Source: Ministeria vibrans ATCC 50519 (taxonomy: Eukaryota > Opisthokonta > Filasterea). From it: a stretch of 31,115 nt of DNA. The stretch's first letter is position 1. Each line of letters opens with the position of its first letter. A program made the translations under genes and the position numbers. Of the stretch, positions 19,033 to 30,391 are shown piece by piece. The stretch covers positions 1 through 31,115 of the forward strand of contig CALSCP010001755.1 of assembly GCA_943704425.1 (NCBI GenBank), in the 5' to 3' direction. The notes beneath the pieces were generated by a model. It had not been told where the DNA came from. It ran no database searches and saw only the letters and a list, made by a program, of their open reading frames with translations.

Positions 19033-20578
19033 ATGCAATCGCGCGACTTCGCCCCAACCGAATCGGGCTTCTTCTACTTCGAGAACGGCGCAAACGGGGC
19101 TCTGACAGCCACGCTGGACGTCACGGGTGCGGGGCGCCTCGACCGAGCGTCGGTGGTTGAGGCGGCGCGACGGACGCGCAGTCGGCATGCGATGCTGCGC
19201 GTGCGGTCGACACAGCGCACCGACGACGTGTGGCAGCTGGTGGACGACTGTGAACGCGACGTTGAGCGTATGGTCACCTACGAGCGCTTCGACAGCAACG
19301 CAGCAGCGCAAACGGAGCGTGTGCAGCAGCTGGTGGCCGACTCAAACGAACGGTGTGCCACCACGGCGCCACTCGTCGAGTTCTCCCTCATTGCCAGCGA
19401 CGATGCCGCCACCGTCGTCGTCTACCTGATGCACACCATTTCAGATCTACAGGGACTCGTCGTCACCACGATGGACTTTGTACAGGCACTCGACGACGTA
19501 CTCGCAGGGCGAGACGCCCCTGCGACCGACCCGCTCGCCTATGCCGACTCCATCCCACCCCCTCTCTCGAAAACTCTCTCGTGGTACCTCCAATCATGGT
19601 GGCACATTCTATGGCAGCTCACCACGTTGCGACGCTACATGCTCGTCGTCAAGTCGCTCCTCACAAGCGGCCTCTCCTTCTCCACCGCATCCGAGCGCGA
19701 AACTCACAAGATTGAGCCGTCGTTGTCGCGCACCGCCTCCCTCGTCTACACTCTGCCTCTCGAACCCCTTCTCGCCAAATGCCGCGTAACGCCTCCAACA
19801 CACACACGCCACAACGATGCACACACACTCAGACGCACATACACACACAGTCATACACTACTCGCCTTTGTAGCTGATAACCTTCCCATCCTCTTGTTTT
19901 GTTCGGTTTTTTTTTTAGGCTAACGGGACGACGGTGCAAGGGGCGCTTGTCAGTGCCTACACACACGCACTGGTGCGCTCCCGTATCGAAGAAAAGGTCT
20001 CGCTCACCACATCCTCACCATCGTCGTCTGTGCTTGCCGTGCCTTTGAGCACCACCGTCGACGCGCGGCGCCACCTGCCGTCGCCCCTGCCCGCCCGCAC
20101 CGTCGCTTACTGGAGCTCAGGCATCACTGACTCGGTCGACGTCGATTGTGCGCCCCTCCGCTCCTCAGACACTCCCACTGCCAGCGCCTTCTGGTCGGTG
20201 GCTCGTGATGCCCGCGCACACATCACCGACTTTGTCGTAAACCATCGCTTCGGTGGCCTCACCGCCTTCCTCGACTGGCTCGGCTATCCGACCATGCGCA
20301 ACATTGCTAGGGGCTTCGAAAGCAATCCTTTCAGCATGACCATCGCGAACGTCGGCTCGGTGCGCCCCGTTGCGCCCCTCACCCACCTCCGCGTCGCTCC
20401 AAACACCCCACTCAACGCATATCACGGGCTAGCGTCCATGCGCGACTTTGCCCTCTCCCTTGTTACCGGATTCAACGGCATCCTCTCCATCGTCGTCTGC
20501 TTCCCCTCTCCCGCCGTCGACGCCACTCGCATCGAGCGCCTCATGAGTCACGCTATCCGCTACCTTGAAGTCCTCTGA
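19033..20578 (+). CDS. HxxxD acyltransferase / condensation-domain-like protein
   Basis: Two exons, 19033-19785 and 19919-20578, encode 470 residues. The intron is flanked by LLAKCR and ANGTTVQGALVSAY, a well-known block of CoA-dependent acyltransferases of the alcohol acetyltransferase/PapA/condensation type. The catalytic HTISD sits at residues 134-138 (H-x3-D). A second block, SMTIANVGSV, lies in the C-terminal half, where relatives have their conserved SNVG segment. No signal peptide is evident; a hydrophobic stretch (about 190-215) could touch membrane. The enzyme probably transfers an acyl group from CoA to an alcohol or amine, giving an ester or amide; the substrate cannot be read from sequence. 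Codon use is GC-rich compared with several neighbours. It stands alone, not beside other biosynthetic genes. Confidence 0.8.
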
Positions 20579-20616
20579 AACATTATAATTAATTACACTC
20601 ACGTACAATACACATG

Positions 20617-21414
20617 CTAAACGGGCTCCATGATGAGGGGCGACGGACACCACCAAAGATGCCAGAGACGCACTGCCCGCAATGGCGGCACAACGAGTGT
20701 GCGACGACTGTGATCGTGACACGCAATGCGCTGCATTTGTGAGCAGTTAGGACACTGCGGAAGGAACTGTTGTTTGGGCAGTCCGTAGAGCCATGAGTGC
20801 GACACGCGCACCAAGCTGCGCGGTGGAACATGGTCTGAGATGAACTTGGCCGGTCGCGTTCCGCACGAATGACACCCGTACTTACGCCCCAACCGCTGAA
20901 TGGCGCTTCTAGTCTCCCAGGCAGCATAATCCATGGTGGCCGGAAGAGACTGTCGCGCAAACGCTCCCGCGCTGAAGAGATCGCTGGGCGCAACACTTCG
21001 AAATTTGCCGCCGACCAACAAAAAGGCCAAAGTGCTCACAATGACGTCCGAAAGCACTTGGTCGCTGCGTAGCCCCTCGGCGCACGTCAATCGCCCCACC
21101 TCCACCGCAGTCTCCCACCGCCAGCCGCCTCCAGTCTCGGTGTTTAGCTGCAGCAAAGCGCGCGACATTCGAAAGGCATTCGCCGCAGCAACACCAGAAC
21201 TTGCCACCACAATCGCTCCGAAAACGGGCACTACACGCATCGCCGTGCCCAGCCGCAATCGCTTCAAGACGTGTTGACCCAACCAAACACTGGCACGGAA
21301 GGTCACCGCACCGCACAGCCACGCGGCCGGTGTGGTGCCCAGCGAGAAAACCGTCGTCTCAATCGTGTCAAAAAAAGTAATTATTAATGAATAATCGATC
21401 AGTGGGACGAAAAG
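20617..21414 (-). CDS. Membrane-associated protein with HNH-like DHxPP and Cys-pair module, 5' end unresolved
   Basis: An open frame runs from a TGA at 21417 to the stop at 20617, but no ATG is found before the conserved-looking part (SLGTTPAAWLCGAV...). A hydrophobic stretch VVPVFGAIVVASSGVAAANAF suggests a membrane segment. The C-terminal half has CHSCG, then SDHVPP, then CPNC: a C-x2-C / D-H / C-x2-C zinc and metal layout as in HNH/bba-Me nucleases. I do not recognise the exact family. The start may lie in an unplaced upstream exon. Alternatively, ATG 21418 opens in the neighbouring frame and would join this one if the 7-base A run at 21370-21376 were one base shorter, so a homopolymer error is possible. 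The gene ends 38 bp from the acyltransferase stop, in convergent orientation. Confidence 0.6.
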   Translation of the reverse strand, partial: LFVPLIDYSLIITFFDTIETTVFSLGTTPAAWLCGAVTFRASVWLGQHVLKRLRLGTAMRVVPVFGAIVVASSGVAAANAFRMSRALLQLNTETGGGWRWETAVEVGRLTCAEGLRSDQVLSDVIVSTLAFLLVGGKFRSVAPSDLFSAGAFARQSLPATMDYAAWETRSAIQRLGRKYGCHSCGTRPAKFISDHVPPRSLVRVSHSWLYGLPKQQFLPQCPNCSQMQRIACHDHSRRTLVVPPLRAVRLWHLWWCPSPLIMEPV

Positions 21415-21541
21415 TCATTGATCACTGCAATCGCGCTGAGGATAATTAAAATTCCAACAATGATAATAAAAATGACTATAATACTATTATTATTTTATAT
21501 TCTAATATTCTTAGTTTGGTACAATAATACGTCAATGTTTG

Positions 21542-24500
21542 TCACCATCGCCTCGATCCATCTCGCGAATCTCTCCCTCCTCCACCACCACTCTCGCTCC
21601 ACCTCTCTCGACTTCGCTCCCCACCGCCACCGCTACTACTACTTCCTCCTCCTGCACCGCTCTTCGCATTGAACTCGTCAAGGTGCGTACCCGTCGAACG
21701 ACGCTTCGTTGTCAGACTCGCCCAGGCCGGCTTCTTCCTGTCACGCACCGCGTCACTCTCGCTCGGCCGCTTGCGACTCATCCGATCTCGATCCCGATCT
21801 CGCTCCCGCTCCTTCTCCTCCTCCTTCTCCTTCTTGCGCGTGTTTCGCTCCCGCAGCATCCGCACATGCGCTTCCAGTTGCTCCTTTGCTTCGTCGCTCG
21901 TCACAAAGTCTTCACACATCGCCGGCCGCGAAATCTTAATGGCAAACTCATTGCCTTCGTCCACAAGCAACTCATTGGCATCCATCGCTTCGCCACCACG
22001 CACCGCCAGCACACCCACCTCGTCGTCCATGTCCATCACCGTACGACTCCGATACACTTGATCGAGCGTGCGCGTACTCACTTCAACCAGTCGAAATTGC
22101 GACACAACCGACGACGCGGTACCATCCGACGACGACAAAGAGCGCGCCTCCACAAGAGCGCGGTGCACCCGATGGTCGTTGCGCGACCAGGCACCCCCTT
22201 GCGATATACTCTCAATCAACGACTCATACTCACGCGCCTCGCCCGCCGAGAACACCTCACGAACGACCACACTCAAATGTTGCTGTCGATCCGTCAGGCC
22301 AGACTGCGACCAGCGCACAAGTGTGCGCACAGCCGCCACTCCAAGACGCACGGTAGACACACAGCCTGTCGAACTCGAGGGACTCGCCACGTGCATAAGG
22401 TCCTCTTGGCTCTCAAGAAAACACTGTAACAACTCAAGCAGCCAGCGCAGCGCCACCCGACGTCGCGACTGCTCCACCTTGAGATCGCGCGCACGCTCTG
22501 CCTCCGTCAACGTCCCCCCAGGCGCTCGGTCCAGTGGCAGACGCCACGTGTCCGAGAGCGCACCGCTTGCGGGCTGTGCACTCAGACGCTGCAGCACCAT
22601 GTAGACGGGACCATATTTCTCGTCATCCGCAGTCTTGGGTAACAGTTGACACAACACCTGTTCGGCCGTGACCCGACCCAGTTGCAGGCAGCTCACCAAC
22701 AGCTGAAGCGAACCCGACACATTGCCCCACGGCAAAGTGCGTCCCAGTCGTGGAATGTGTAGGTACACCAAAACCTTGTGGCACACAAAGGGCGCACAAT
22801 CATCCCGCAGCAGAAACACCAGCTCCTCCTCCTCTTCCACCACCACCTCCTTGTCCTTCTCCTCCTCCATCGTCGTCGTCGTCTCCCCTCCCCCCCCAGG
22901 TTTGTTTTCGTCGTCGTTGCGCACTCTCATCTCAAGGAACACGCGCAGCAGGTCGAGAGCACACCGCACCGCACCATCGTCAACGTCGGCCCTCGTCACA
23001 GCACCCTCTACCAGCGAAGCAAGCTCGCTCACAAACAAATCGCGCGCAGCCAACACCGCCGCCGCACCCGTGGGCACACGTACAATGCCCGTGAGCACGT
23101 GAAGCACTCGACAAACCTTGAGACGGTTAAAGGAGGTTTTGTGTGGCATGACGCGCGCCGTCATCGCCACAAACGGTGTTACTGTGCGCTTCGCAAGCGC
23201 CGGCGATAAATCCACCAGCTGTGCACAGACACGTCGAAGGGCAATGTTCGCCTGTTCGCTGCACGTTCGCATCACATTGGTGATCATCTTCTCAAAGACA
23301 AACATCAGCGGCTCCAACAGGGTCGCCATGTCGTCGCGCCAGTCCTCGCTCGCGTGCACCAACGCACGCGCAAGCCACACATCCGTGTCGTCATTGTCGT
23401 CCGCGTCCGCTTGACACCACTGTTCCGGGCGACGCGGCCACACTAGTCGATCGTCGCAAGCCTCTTCGTACGCGAGGTTCGGCAGCGGCAGCGGCAGCGG
23501 CAACAGGTCGCTGAGAAGCGACAGGCTCGGAACCACATTGCGCGGCACATCCTCCATCTCGCTTAAAATCACCTCAATCGTGTTCTTCTCCCATTCCTTC
23601 TTGTGTTTTAACGTGTCAATCGCACGATAAGCCACGGGCATGGTCGAACCAGTCAAGGCCGTCGAAGACGACGCTCCGCCGACCGAAATCGAAACGGCAG
23701 CAGTAGCAGTAGTAGCACCAGACGCGGCAGTCGACGACGACCCCAAACGGCCACGACGCGCCACCGACGTCTTCTGTTGCTTCTTCTTTTTCTTTTTCAT
23801 CTTTTGTGTCTCCTCACTTTTTTTCTTCTCCGCCTCGTCCTCTCCCATCGTTGTCATCGTCGCCTGGCTCGCATCCATTGTTGCCTCGTCCTCTCCAAAT
23901 CCCTCATCACCCTCTTCTTCCTCTTCCTCCTCCTCCTCCTCGTCCTCCCCTTCGCCCGCACCCGTCTCTGCTCGCTCCATTGCCTGATCGATTTCCATTG
24001 CCATTGTGGAGCGGTCAAGAATCCCATCCAAATCATCATGATTGAGATCATCATTAGCGGCAGCAGCAGGCGCAGCAGCATCATCGATTACCACTACCGC
24101 TGCAGACGAACACAACGACCCTGCTGCCCCCGCCGCTTCGCCTTCAACACCCTCTCCCGCGACGCTCATCGCATTTCCCATGACTGTCGCATCAATGGAT
24201 GCATTCAAATCCGTGCTGCTACTACTTGCTAGATTGGATGCGGACGAAGGTACGTCAGGTTCACTCGTCTTGGCACCCCCGCGAATCGCAACAATATCAC
24301 CCGCCACGAATAGTCCCAGAAGAGACACGACGGTGCGACGTAGCAACAGAGCGGACGACATAAAACCAGTTGTGGGCACCGTTTGGCCAAGAGCACGCCA
24401 CGAAAAAAGTGGCTGCATTTCTACGGAACGATACAGCTGCGTAAGCACCGGCACAATGCGACAGAGTTGTCCACGAGGAGAGTTTCCATTGGCAACAATC

Positions 24501-27500
24501 GGAGCGAGGGTCTGCTCGAGAAGACGCACAATGGGCACGGCCACCTGCTCAAGAAGCTGCTCAGCCGGCTCACCCGTCAGCACCATATCTTCAATGGCAG
24601 TGGCAATCGAACGCAACACATTGGTCATGCGCATGACGAGTGTCAGGTCTACCAAAGGCGCGACACTCGTCCACCAGCGAGGTCGTAACATCTCTTCAAT
24701 GGTCAGCGCCACTTGAGGTGTCATTATCTCACGTTGTTGCAGTACCATCCCGAGCGCATCACGCAGACGGTCCACAAGTGTCTCGGCTGTGACCGTTGTC
24801 GTCGTGGCCGTGTCAATAACACCAGTCGGGCGCACGCGCAAACACTCGATGGCATCGATCCATCGTCCCGCCAGCACCACATGGTACATTCCTTGCACAT
24901 CATCCAGATGACGCTCGTCCACCACGTCCTCGTCCTCCTTCGCCATGGCACTCGAAGACGACGGCGTCTTCGTCGTCATGTTCACAAGGGCGTACTGGGG
25001 CAGGCTCTGTGCAAAATCAATGACATGACGCCGCAGCGCCACAGGCCAGGAGCGCACTAGTGCCGACGCTTCGAGACGACAAACCACAGTTGACAGGAGC
25101 TCGCGCGCCACGACCGACAGCGTGGACTGTAGATGATCATCGCCGTTCGACGACGGATCGCCACTACAAGCAGCCTCAATGAGCCACTCGGCAAGAGGAA
25201 GACTCTGAGCAACCGCAGCCACAACGGCACCCGCAGCAGTTGGCAACGACAACACACGAGTGACATTGCACAGACGTTCGGTGTATTGCTCGTGCGCCTG
25301 ACAAGCGGCGTGAAGCTCGGCGGCGACTACAATGTGACAGCGAAGCAAAGCGGCAAGCTGGTCGGGCGGACAGGCGGTGTCCAGGCGACAGGCAATCCAC
25401 TGAGAGAGAGGTCGTCGCATCAACAAGGGTGCCTGTAGCCCGCTGTGTGTGTCACCAGTCTCAGAGTCGGCATACTCTCCCGTCTCGTCATCGTTGTCGT
25501 CGTCCGTCGACATCATGTTCAACAGAGCGGCATGCAGCAGCATGGTCGCAGACGGATCGCTCGTGAACACGCGCATACCATTGCGTGTCGCCAACAGTGC
25601 AATCACAATACGGCTTGTGAGTGCGTAGACACGCGCGCGTAGCTCTGGTGGACACTCGGTCTTGAGAAATTGACTGAGGCACGCCAGAGTGCGGCAGTCC
25701 ACCAGCCATTGTAGATGACCACGCCAGGCAAGGTTGCCATAAAGACGGATAGGTGGCGCTTGGGCGGCGTAGCGACGTGCTGTGTCACGCACATGAACAC
25801 CATGAGGGAGCCACGAAGCACCACTGTCAGGTGTTTCGTCATTGTTATCGTAGGGGTCGTCGTCGGATTCGCTGCTGTGAAGAAGCGATTCAGCGAGAGA
25901 AGCGAGCGAGTCGACGCGACTCTGCGGTGATTCGTCCGAAGAAGTCGACGAGAAAGAGCTGATGTGAAGGAAAAGATTGCAGTCGGCGACCAAACTCGCA
26001 ACGTGATGAGTGATACTCACGTGCGGTGACGCCTCGTCACCGAGCAGAGCCTCGACCAAGCAGGCTGGTCCATCGAGGGCAAGAAACGTTGCCATAGCGC
26101 CCCGATCGCTCGTGATGGCCGTACGCAGCACACGCAAAATATCTACAAAGAGGGCGCGACGCCACTCGTCCGGGTCACCCAACACAAGATCGAGCATGCA
26201 CCGATAAAAGTCTCTGTTGGTGAGAAATTGACAAGCCAAGGGCTGCACCGTGTCCGCCTGAAAAGCGCCATCAAGCAGGGCAAAGGTGGCGCGCAAAAGA
26301 CGCAAAGGGGACACCTTGCGAGGCAACAAAATCATCCAGGGAGTACCCTCCTCAATGAGCTGCATGACAAAGTTGCCAAGAGGCTCGAGTGCGTCGTCGT
26401 CGGCGGCTAGCATGACAAGTGTCGATTTGCACGCAACAAACGAGTCCAGGAGCGACTCATCAAAGATGCTCCAGTCGATCGTGGGCAAAGAGAAGAGCCG
26501 CGATCGTAACAATTCCATTTGATCCAAAGTATTTGCAACCCCTTGGCCATCGTGTGGGTGTGGAGGATGCTATAACGCATTCACAATAAAAATAATGTTA
26601 TTATATTATTATTAGTATATTGTTAAAAACACCAAAAAGGAAGTGAAATGTGGATACACTTCGATACCTGAAAGACGGAAAAGTCACAGTCGAGTGGTGC
26701 GGATGGCAGTGAGGTGAGACTGTCGAGTAGATTAAACGGTAAACAGGGGTCATCCTTCATAAAGAGAGAAAAAAAGTAGATGTACTGCAATGAATTTTGG
26801 AAAGATTTAAAAAATGTATGACGTACGGGCTCGACAAGCGTAGCTTCGACTTCGGCAATAAAGCCATAGACACACACGGAGAGGGCACGGTACTTGCCCC
26901 CGAGCACAATGTGTTCCGTCACAATCTGCACGAGTTGTGATACGTATTACAACACATTCAAAGAGGAACACACAAAAATGAGACAAAATCAACTCAGACA
27001 GACACGAAATAGACACCACAAAATAGACATCACAAAATAGACAGATAGACACGCAAAAAACAAAACAAAAAAAAAACAAAAAGGAAACGTACATCGGTCT
27101 TGGTGGAGACGACGGTGGTCTCGCGGGAGCAGTAAGAGAATGAGGAAGACGAGGTGTCGGCGCTCAGCAGATTGAAACGAGATGGATCTTGCGCCAACAG
27201 GTTCTTCGCAAAGAGACGCAGCTCAAACTTCGACGGGTTTGTTGAGCCAACAAAATCCTCCGAGTCACGCTCGCCTTGGTCAAGCACCTTAATCTACATG
27301 AGAAAACAATTTGTGTAAATAAACCCCTGTCACAAAAACGTCGAAGACGAGGTCGCAATGAGTAAAGAAGAAGCCATTTGGCGAGCATGTGGGCCAAAGG
27401 AACGCACAAGGAAACGGCACAGGGCGAGTGGTGTTGACTTGACAGACGACACGATGTGGACATCTGACGTTTCGTGTTCGCAAAGGGCGAGACACGGGGC

Positions 27501-27831
27501 ACGGCAGGGTACGTCAGACACACTGATCACCCCCCAGGTGTATACGACACTCAATTGGCCAGCGAGAAGAACACGCCACACGCTGATGTGGCGAGACAAG
27601 AGCGCGCGCGCGTCACGTCGCAACGCCGCGAAATGAAGGAAAAAAAAAAAGGAAGGAAAACGTATCGCTACTCACCTTGGTGATGACGACGGGCCGCTGG
27701 AATTTGATGGCATCCATTCGTTGACCCAGCGCACTGTCTTCGAGGGCAAAGGCATCGTCAGCCGCGACAAATGTGTCCCAAAACAGCAGAAGGGGCTCAG
27801 ACTGTGTCGCCTCGATCGCCTCTGGGTCCAT
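21542..27831 (-). CDS. VIRMA: Virilizer, scaffold subunit of the m6A RNA methyltransferase complex
   Basis: Five exons, 27831-27676, 27293-27093, 26925-26827, 26784-26668 and 26569-21542, encode 1,866 residues (human VIRMA 1,812). The N-terminal domain matches virilizer: LLLFWDTF (14-21), IKFQRPVVITK, TNPSKFELRLFAKNL, EHIVLGGKYRALSVCVYG. The large last exon is mostly helical repeat. SLLSDLLPLPLPLP (about 1205-1220) is a hallmark seen as LLSELLPLPLP in animals. An acidic run (about 1060) and a lysine run (about 1115) sit in a disordered insertion. The C-terminus is RD/RE- and Gly-rich and ends in SRDGSRRW. In other eukaryotes the protein binds WTAP, HAKAI and ZC3H13 and directs METTL3-METTL14 to 3' UTR sites; this nuclear role is expected here. 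Neighbours are unrelated. It is divergent from HROB over 532 bp. Confidence 0.9.
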
Positions 27832-28363
27832 CGCGCAGCACACCTGGCAGCAACCGCGCACACTTGCTGTTCTCCAATTGAGTCAAAAAAGACACCAAAC
27901 GTACGCGCTCAAAGAAACTGTTAAATGAATGTTAAATCAGTTGAAGATACTTGAAGTGCACACAAGTTTCGTGTGCACTCTTAAAGAGTATAAAGCACGA
28001 AAGAGATATTAATCATGATGAGTTTTTTTCTTACAAGTTACGACTGGAGCACATCGATCGACGAGCAGAAGATCAGGAGATTTTACGCAGAACTTACACT
28101 ATAACACAGTTTTATAGAACTGCGAATCACAAGAAGGGCGCTGGCCACAGGCAGGGTGCGGACGTTGACACGTTGACCCGGTGACAGTCACTCGACAGAG
28201 TCGACGTGTTGTTCACTGTTCAGTGAGTGAATTGCACGCTCGCAATATCACTTTTGATGAGTGACTACTGTGAGTCTGTGATTGTTGAACCGTTGTTCTC
28301 ATTAATCTCATATTTTTTTCACGTTCCAAACGCGTTTTTGAAACGCCTGCAGCCAAGCGCGCA
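27832..28363. promoter_or_regulatory. Divergent intergenic region between virilizer and HROB
   Basis: 532 bp with no supported gene. It includes CAGTCACTCGACAGAGTCGACG around 28185-28206, a near-palindrome related in wording to the one at 7022-7040, and TTCACTGTTCAGTGAGTGAA at 28212-28231. It probably holds both promoters. Confidence 0.4.
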
Positions 28364-29967
28364 ATGGACGAAATTGACGACGAATTTGACGATCTTTGTG
28401 ATGACCAGGATGCTCTAATGGCGCTCATGGCCAACGTGGAGCAGGCTGGGTTCGCCTCAACACCTTCGACGTCAACGACTGCCAGTTTGAAAAATACCGA
28501 CGGCGCTGCCGCCGCACCACCGCCCTCCAAGGTCCCTCGTTCACCAAGTGCCTCAGATAGTGCTGTGCCGCCACCCGTATCACCGAGCGCTGCTTCAAAG
28601 CCAGTCCCCGAGCGAAGATCACCTCGCCTTTCGGCGGGCACTCCAAACAGTCGTCTCCCACCACCCAAGAGCACAGCCACGCCGTCGCACAAATCGCCTC
28701 GTCGCTCCCCAAAACCACACACGCCTAGACGGTTTCCTGGTCCAGCTGGATCTCTTCCACCATTGGTACCCGTTAGTGTCGAGAGAAGCAGCTTTTTTTT
28801 TTTTGTGCGTGTTCGAAACTGATCAATTATATTCTTCAATTGTTTCAGGGCTCTGGATTCAGGTCGTTGGACGAGATCAACAAGAAGATTGGCCAGCGTC
28901 AACGCGACGTCAATGATGAGTCTAATAGGAGTGATCCCACCGTGCTATCAGCAGACAATCACGAGTTGGAGCAGGGTGCTTGGCTGAGAATGAAACGCGA
29001 GATGGATGGTAGGATTGTGCGTGAGAGAAAGGAAATTCTCAACTCAAATCCGCTCGATACCACACACATATATAGACTATGGTGGGGTTTGTATTGATTG
29101 ATTTCTGTTTCTTGTCATTCTCTTGTAGTTGGGGGCACGCTGCGAAAGCAGCTGGAACGCGAGGGCATCTTCAACGTCAACGCGTTGACCGTCGACTGTA
29201 TCATCCGACAAGGCTACCAACGCAAGGTGCCTGTGCTTGCGGTATACGTCAAGGCATTTTCTCCGACTGAATCAGACGCCCGTGTCACTCTGAAAGACCA
29301 AACTGGTACACAACTGCGAAACGATTGAACTTCCAATTTGATTAGAGTGCTCATCTCATGTACATGTTTTTTTTTTTTTTTTTTTTTTTTTTTTTGGTTA
29401 GGTGAGATATTTGGAACGGTCCATCAAGGGGTACTTGTGTTGCACGAACATACGCTACGAACGGGCTCGGTGCTGGTGTTGCGGCAGCTATCAGTGTTCC
29501 GTCCTAACGCCAAAGCACACTACTTGAACATTACTCCGGAGAACATCGTGCGAGTGTACCCACCCGACGACGACACAGACGACGCCACTCTGAGTCAGAT
29601 GCGGCGGTCGCAGCAGTCGATGGAGGAGCAAAAACGTCGACACGCGCGAAGAAAAAGTGAAGAGGCACTGGAGCGTCGCAGAAGGGAAAAGGGGAAGCAA
29701 CCGCGGAAGAGACCGGTTAGCGAAGCAGAGCACGAAGGGAAACGACACAGAGCAGAATCACCAGTAGGGGGAGCAAGAGGGCTCGAAAATGGAAGGGAGC
29801 AAGAACAATGGAGCAATGGGGCAGAGAGGCCGGTGCGAGGAGCAAGGGAGAAGGAGGCAGTGGAATCGGAGGAAGCGGGTACGAGTGCGGCGGATGCTGA
29901 TGAGGAGGATTACGACCGGCTTTGCGGACAGATTGACTTGGCAATGCTTGAGGGAACGTCGCAGTAG
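28364..29967 (+). CDS. HROB: HROB, homologous-recombination OB-fold protein
   Basis: Four exons, 28364-28771, 28849-29008, 29129-29305 and 29402-29967, encode 436 residues. The first 120 residues are disordered (Ser/Pro/Lys-rich). Then come RRFPGPAGSLP (about 121-131), the family's conserved pre-domain motif, SLDEINKK, GAWLRMK and the OB-fold domain: VPVLAVYVKAF, VTLKDQTGEIFGTVH, LRTGSVLVLRQLSVF and HYLNITPENIVRVYPPD. The order and spacing match human HROB (C17orf53). A charged Arg/Glu-rich tail ends the protein. HROB recruits and activates the MCM8-MCM9 helicase in recombination and interstrand-crosslink repair; the same nuclear role is inferred. Exon 1 could end at 28764 or 28771 (two in-frame GT donors, GTACCC and GTTAGT). 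The third intron has a 29-base T run next to its acceptor. Confidence 0.9.
29367..29395. repeat. T29 homopolymer at HROB intron 3 acceptor
   Basis: Twenty-nine T on the sense strand followed by GGTTAG and the exon. It acts as an extreme polypyrimidine tract. Confidence 0.92.
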
Positions 29968-30391
29968 CACGCGTAGAGGGGAATAGAAAAGGAGGGCGGG
30001 GATGCAGTGTGTGCATGTAGTGTGATATATATATTAAATATGATGTACTACAAAAAAAAAAAGAAAGCAAAAAAAAAGAACGAGGAAAAGTCGGTCAAGT
30101 TGTAATGTGCTATTGGGGGTTGTTTAGTTTTGAGTGTTGTTTCTTTTGGATAAAGCACATTAGGCGGACCGACTCGATAAACAGATCGCCTAAAGTGCTA
30201 TGTATAACTGGTGTCTGTCTCACAGTTTTCTGTGAGATTTCATCACGATGACTCATGACTATACGCGATTGATGAAAAGCAAAAGTATCTAATTTTTGAG
30301 ATATAAAAACAAAGAGACAACAGAAAAAGAGTAGAGCGTAAAGACTCACTGAAGAGGCGCAGAATAACACAATTAATGAGAATAGTGTTTC
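29968..30391. other. Convergent 3' region of HROB and caveolin-like genes
   Basis: 424 bp with no supported gene. ATATATATATTAAATA and A-rich runs at 30025-30080 fit the HROB 3' end. AT-rich sequence at 30290-30380 is the 3' flank of the caveolin-like gene on the other strand. Confidence 0.4.

Noticed and set aside
21539-24716. Several plus-strand frames of 100-300 codons opposite virilizer
   Set aside because: They are antisense shadows of a GC-rich coding exon; their Arg/Ser/His-rich composition has no family match.
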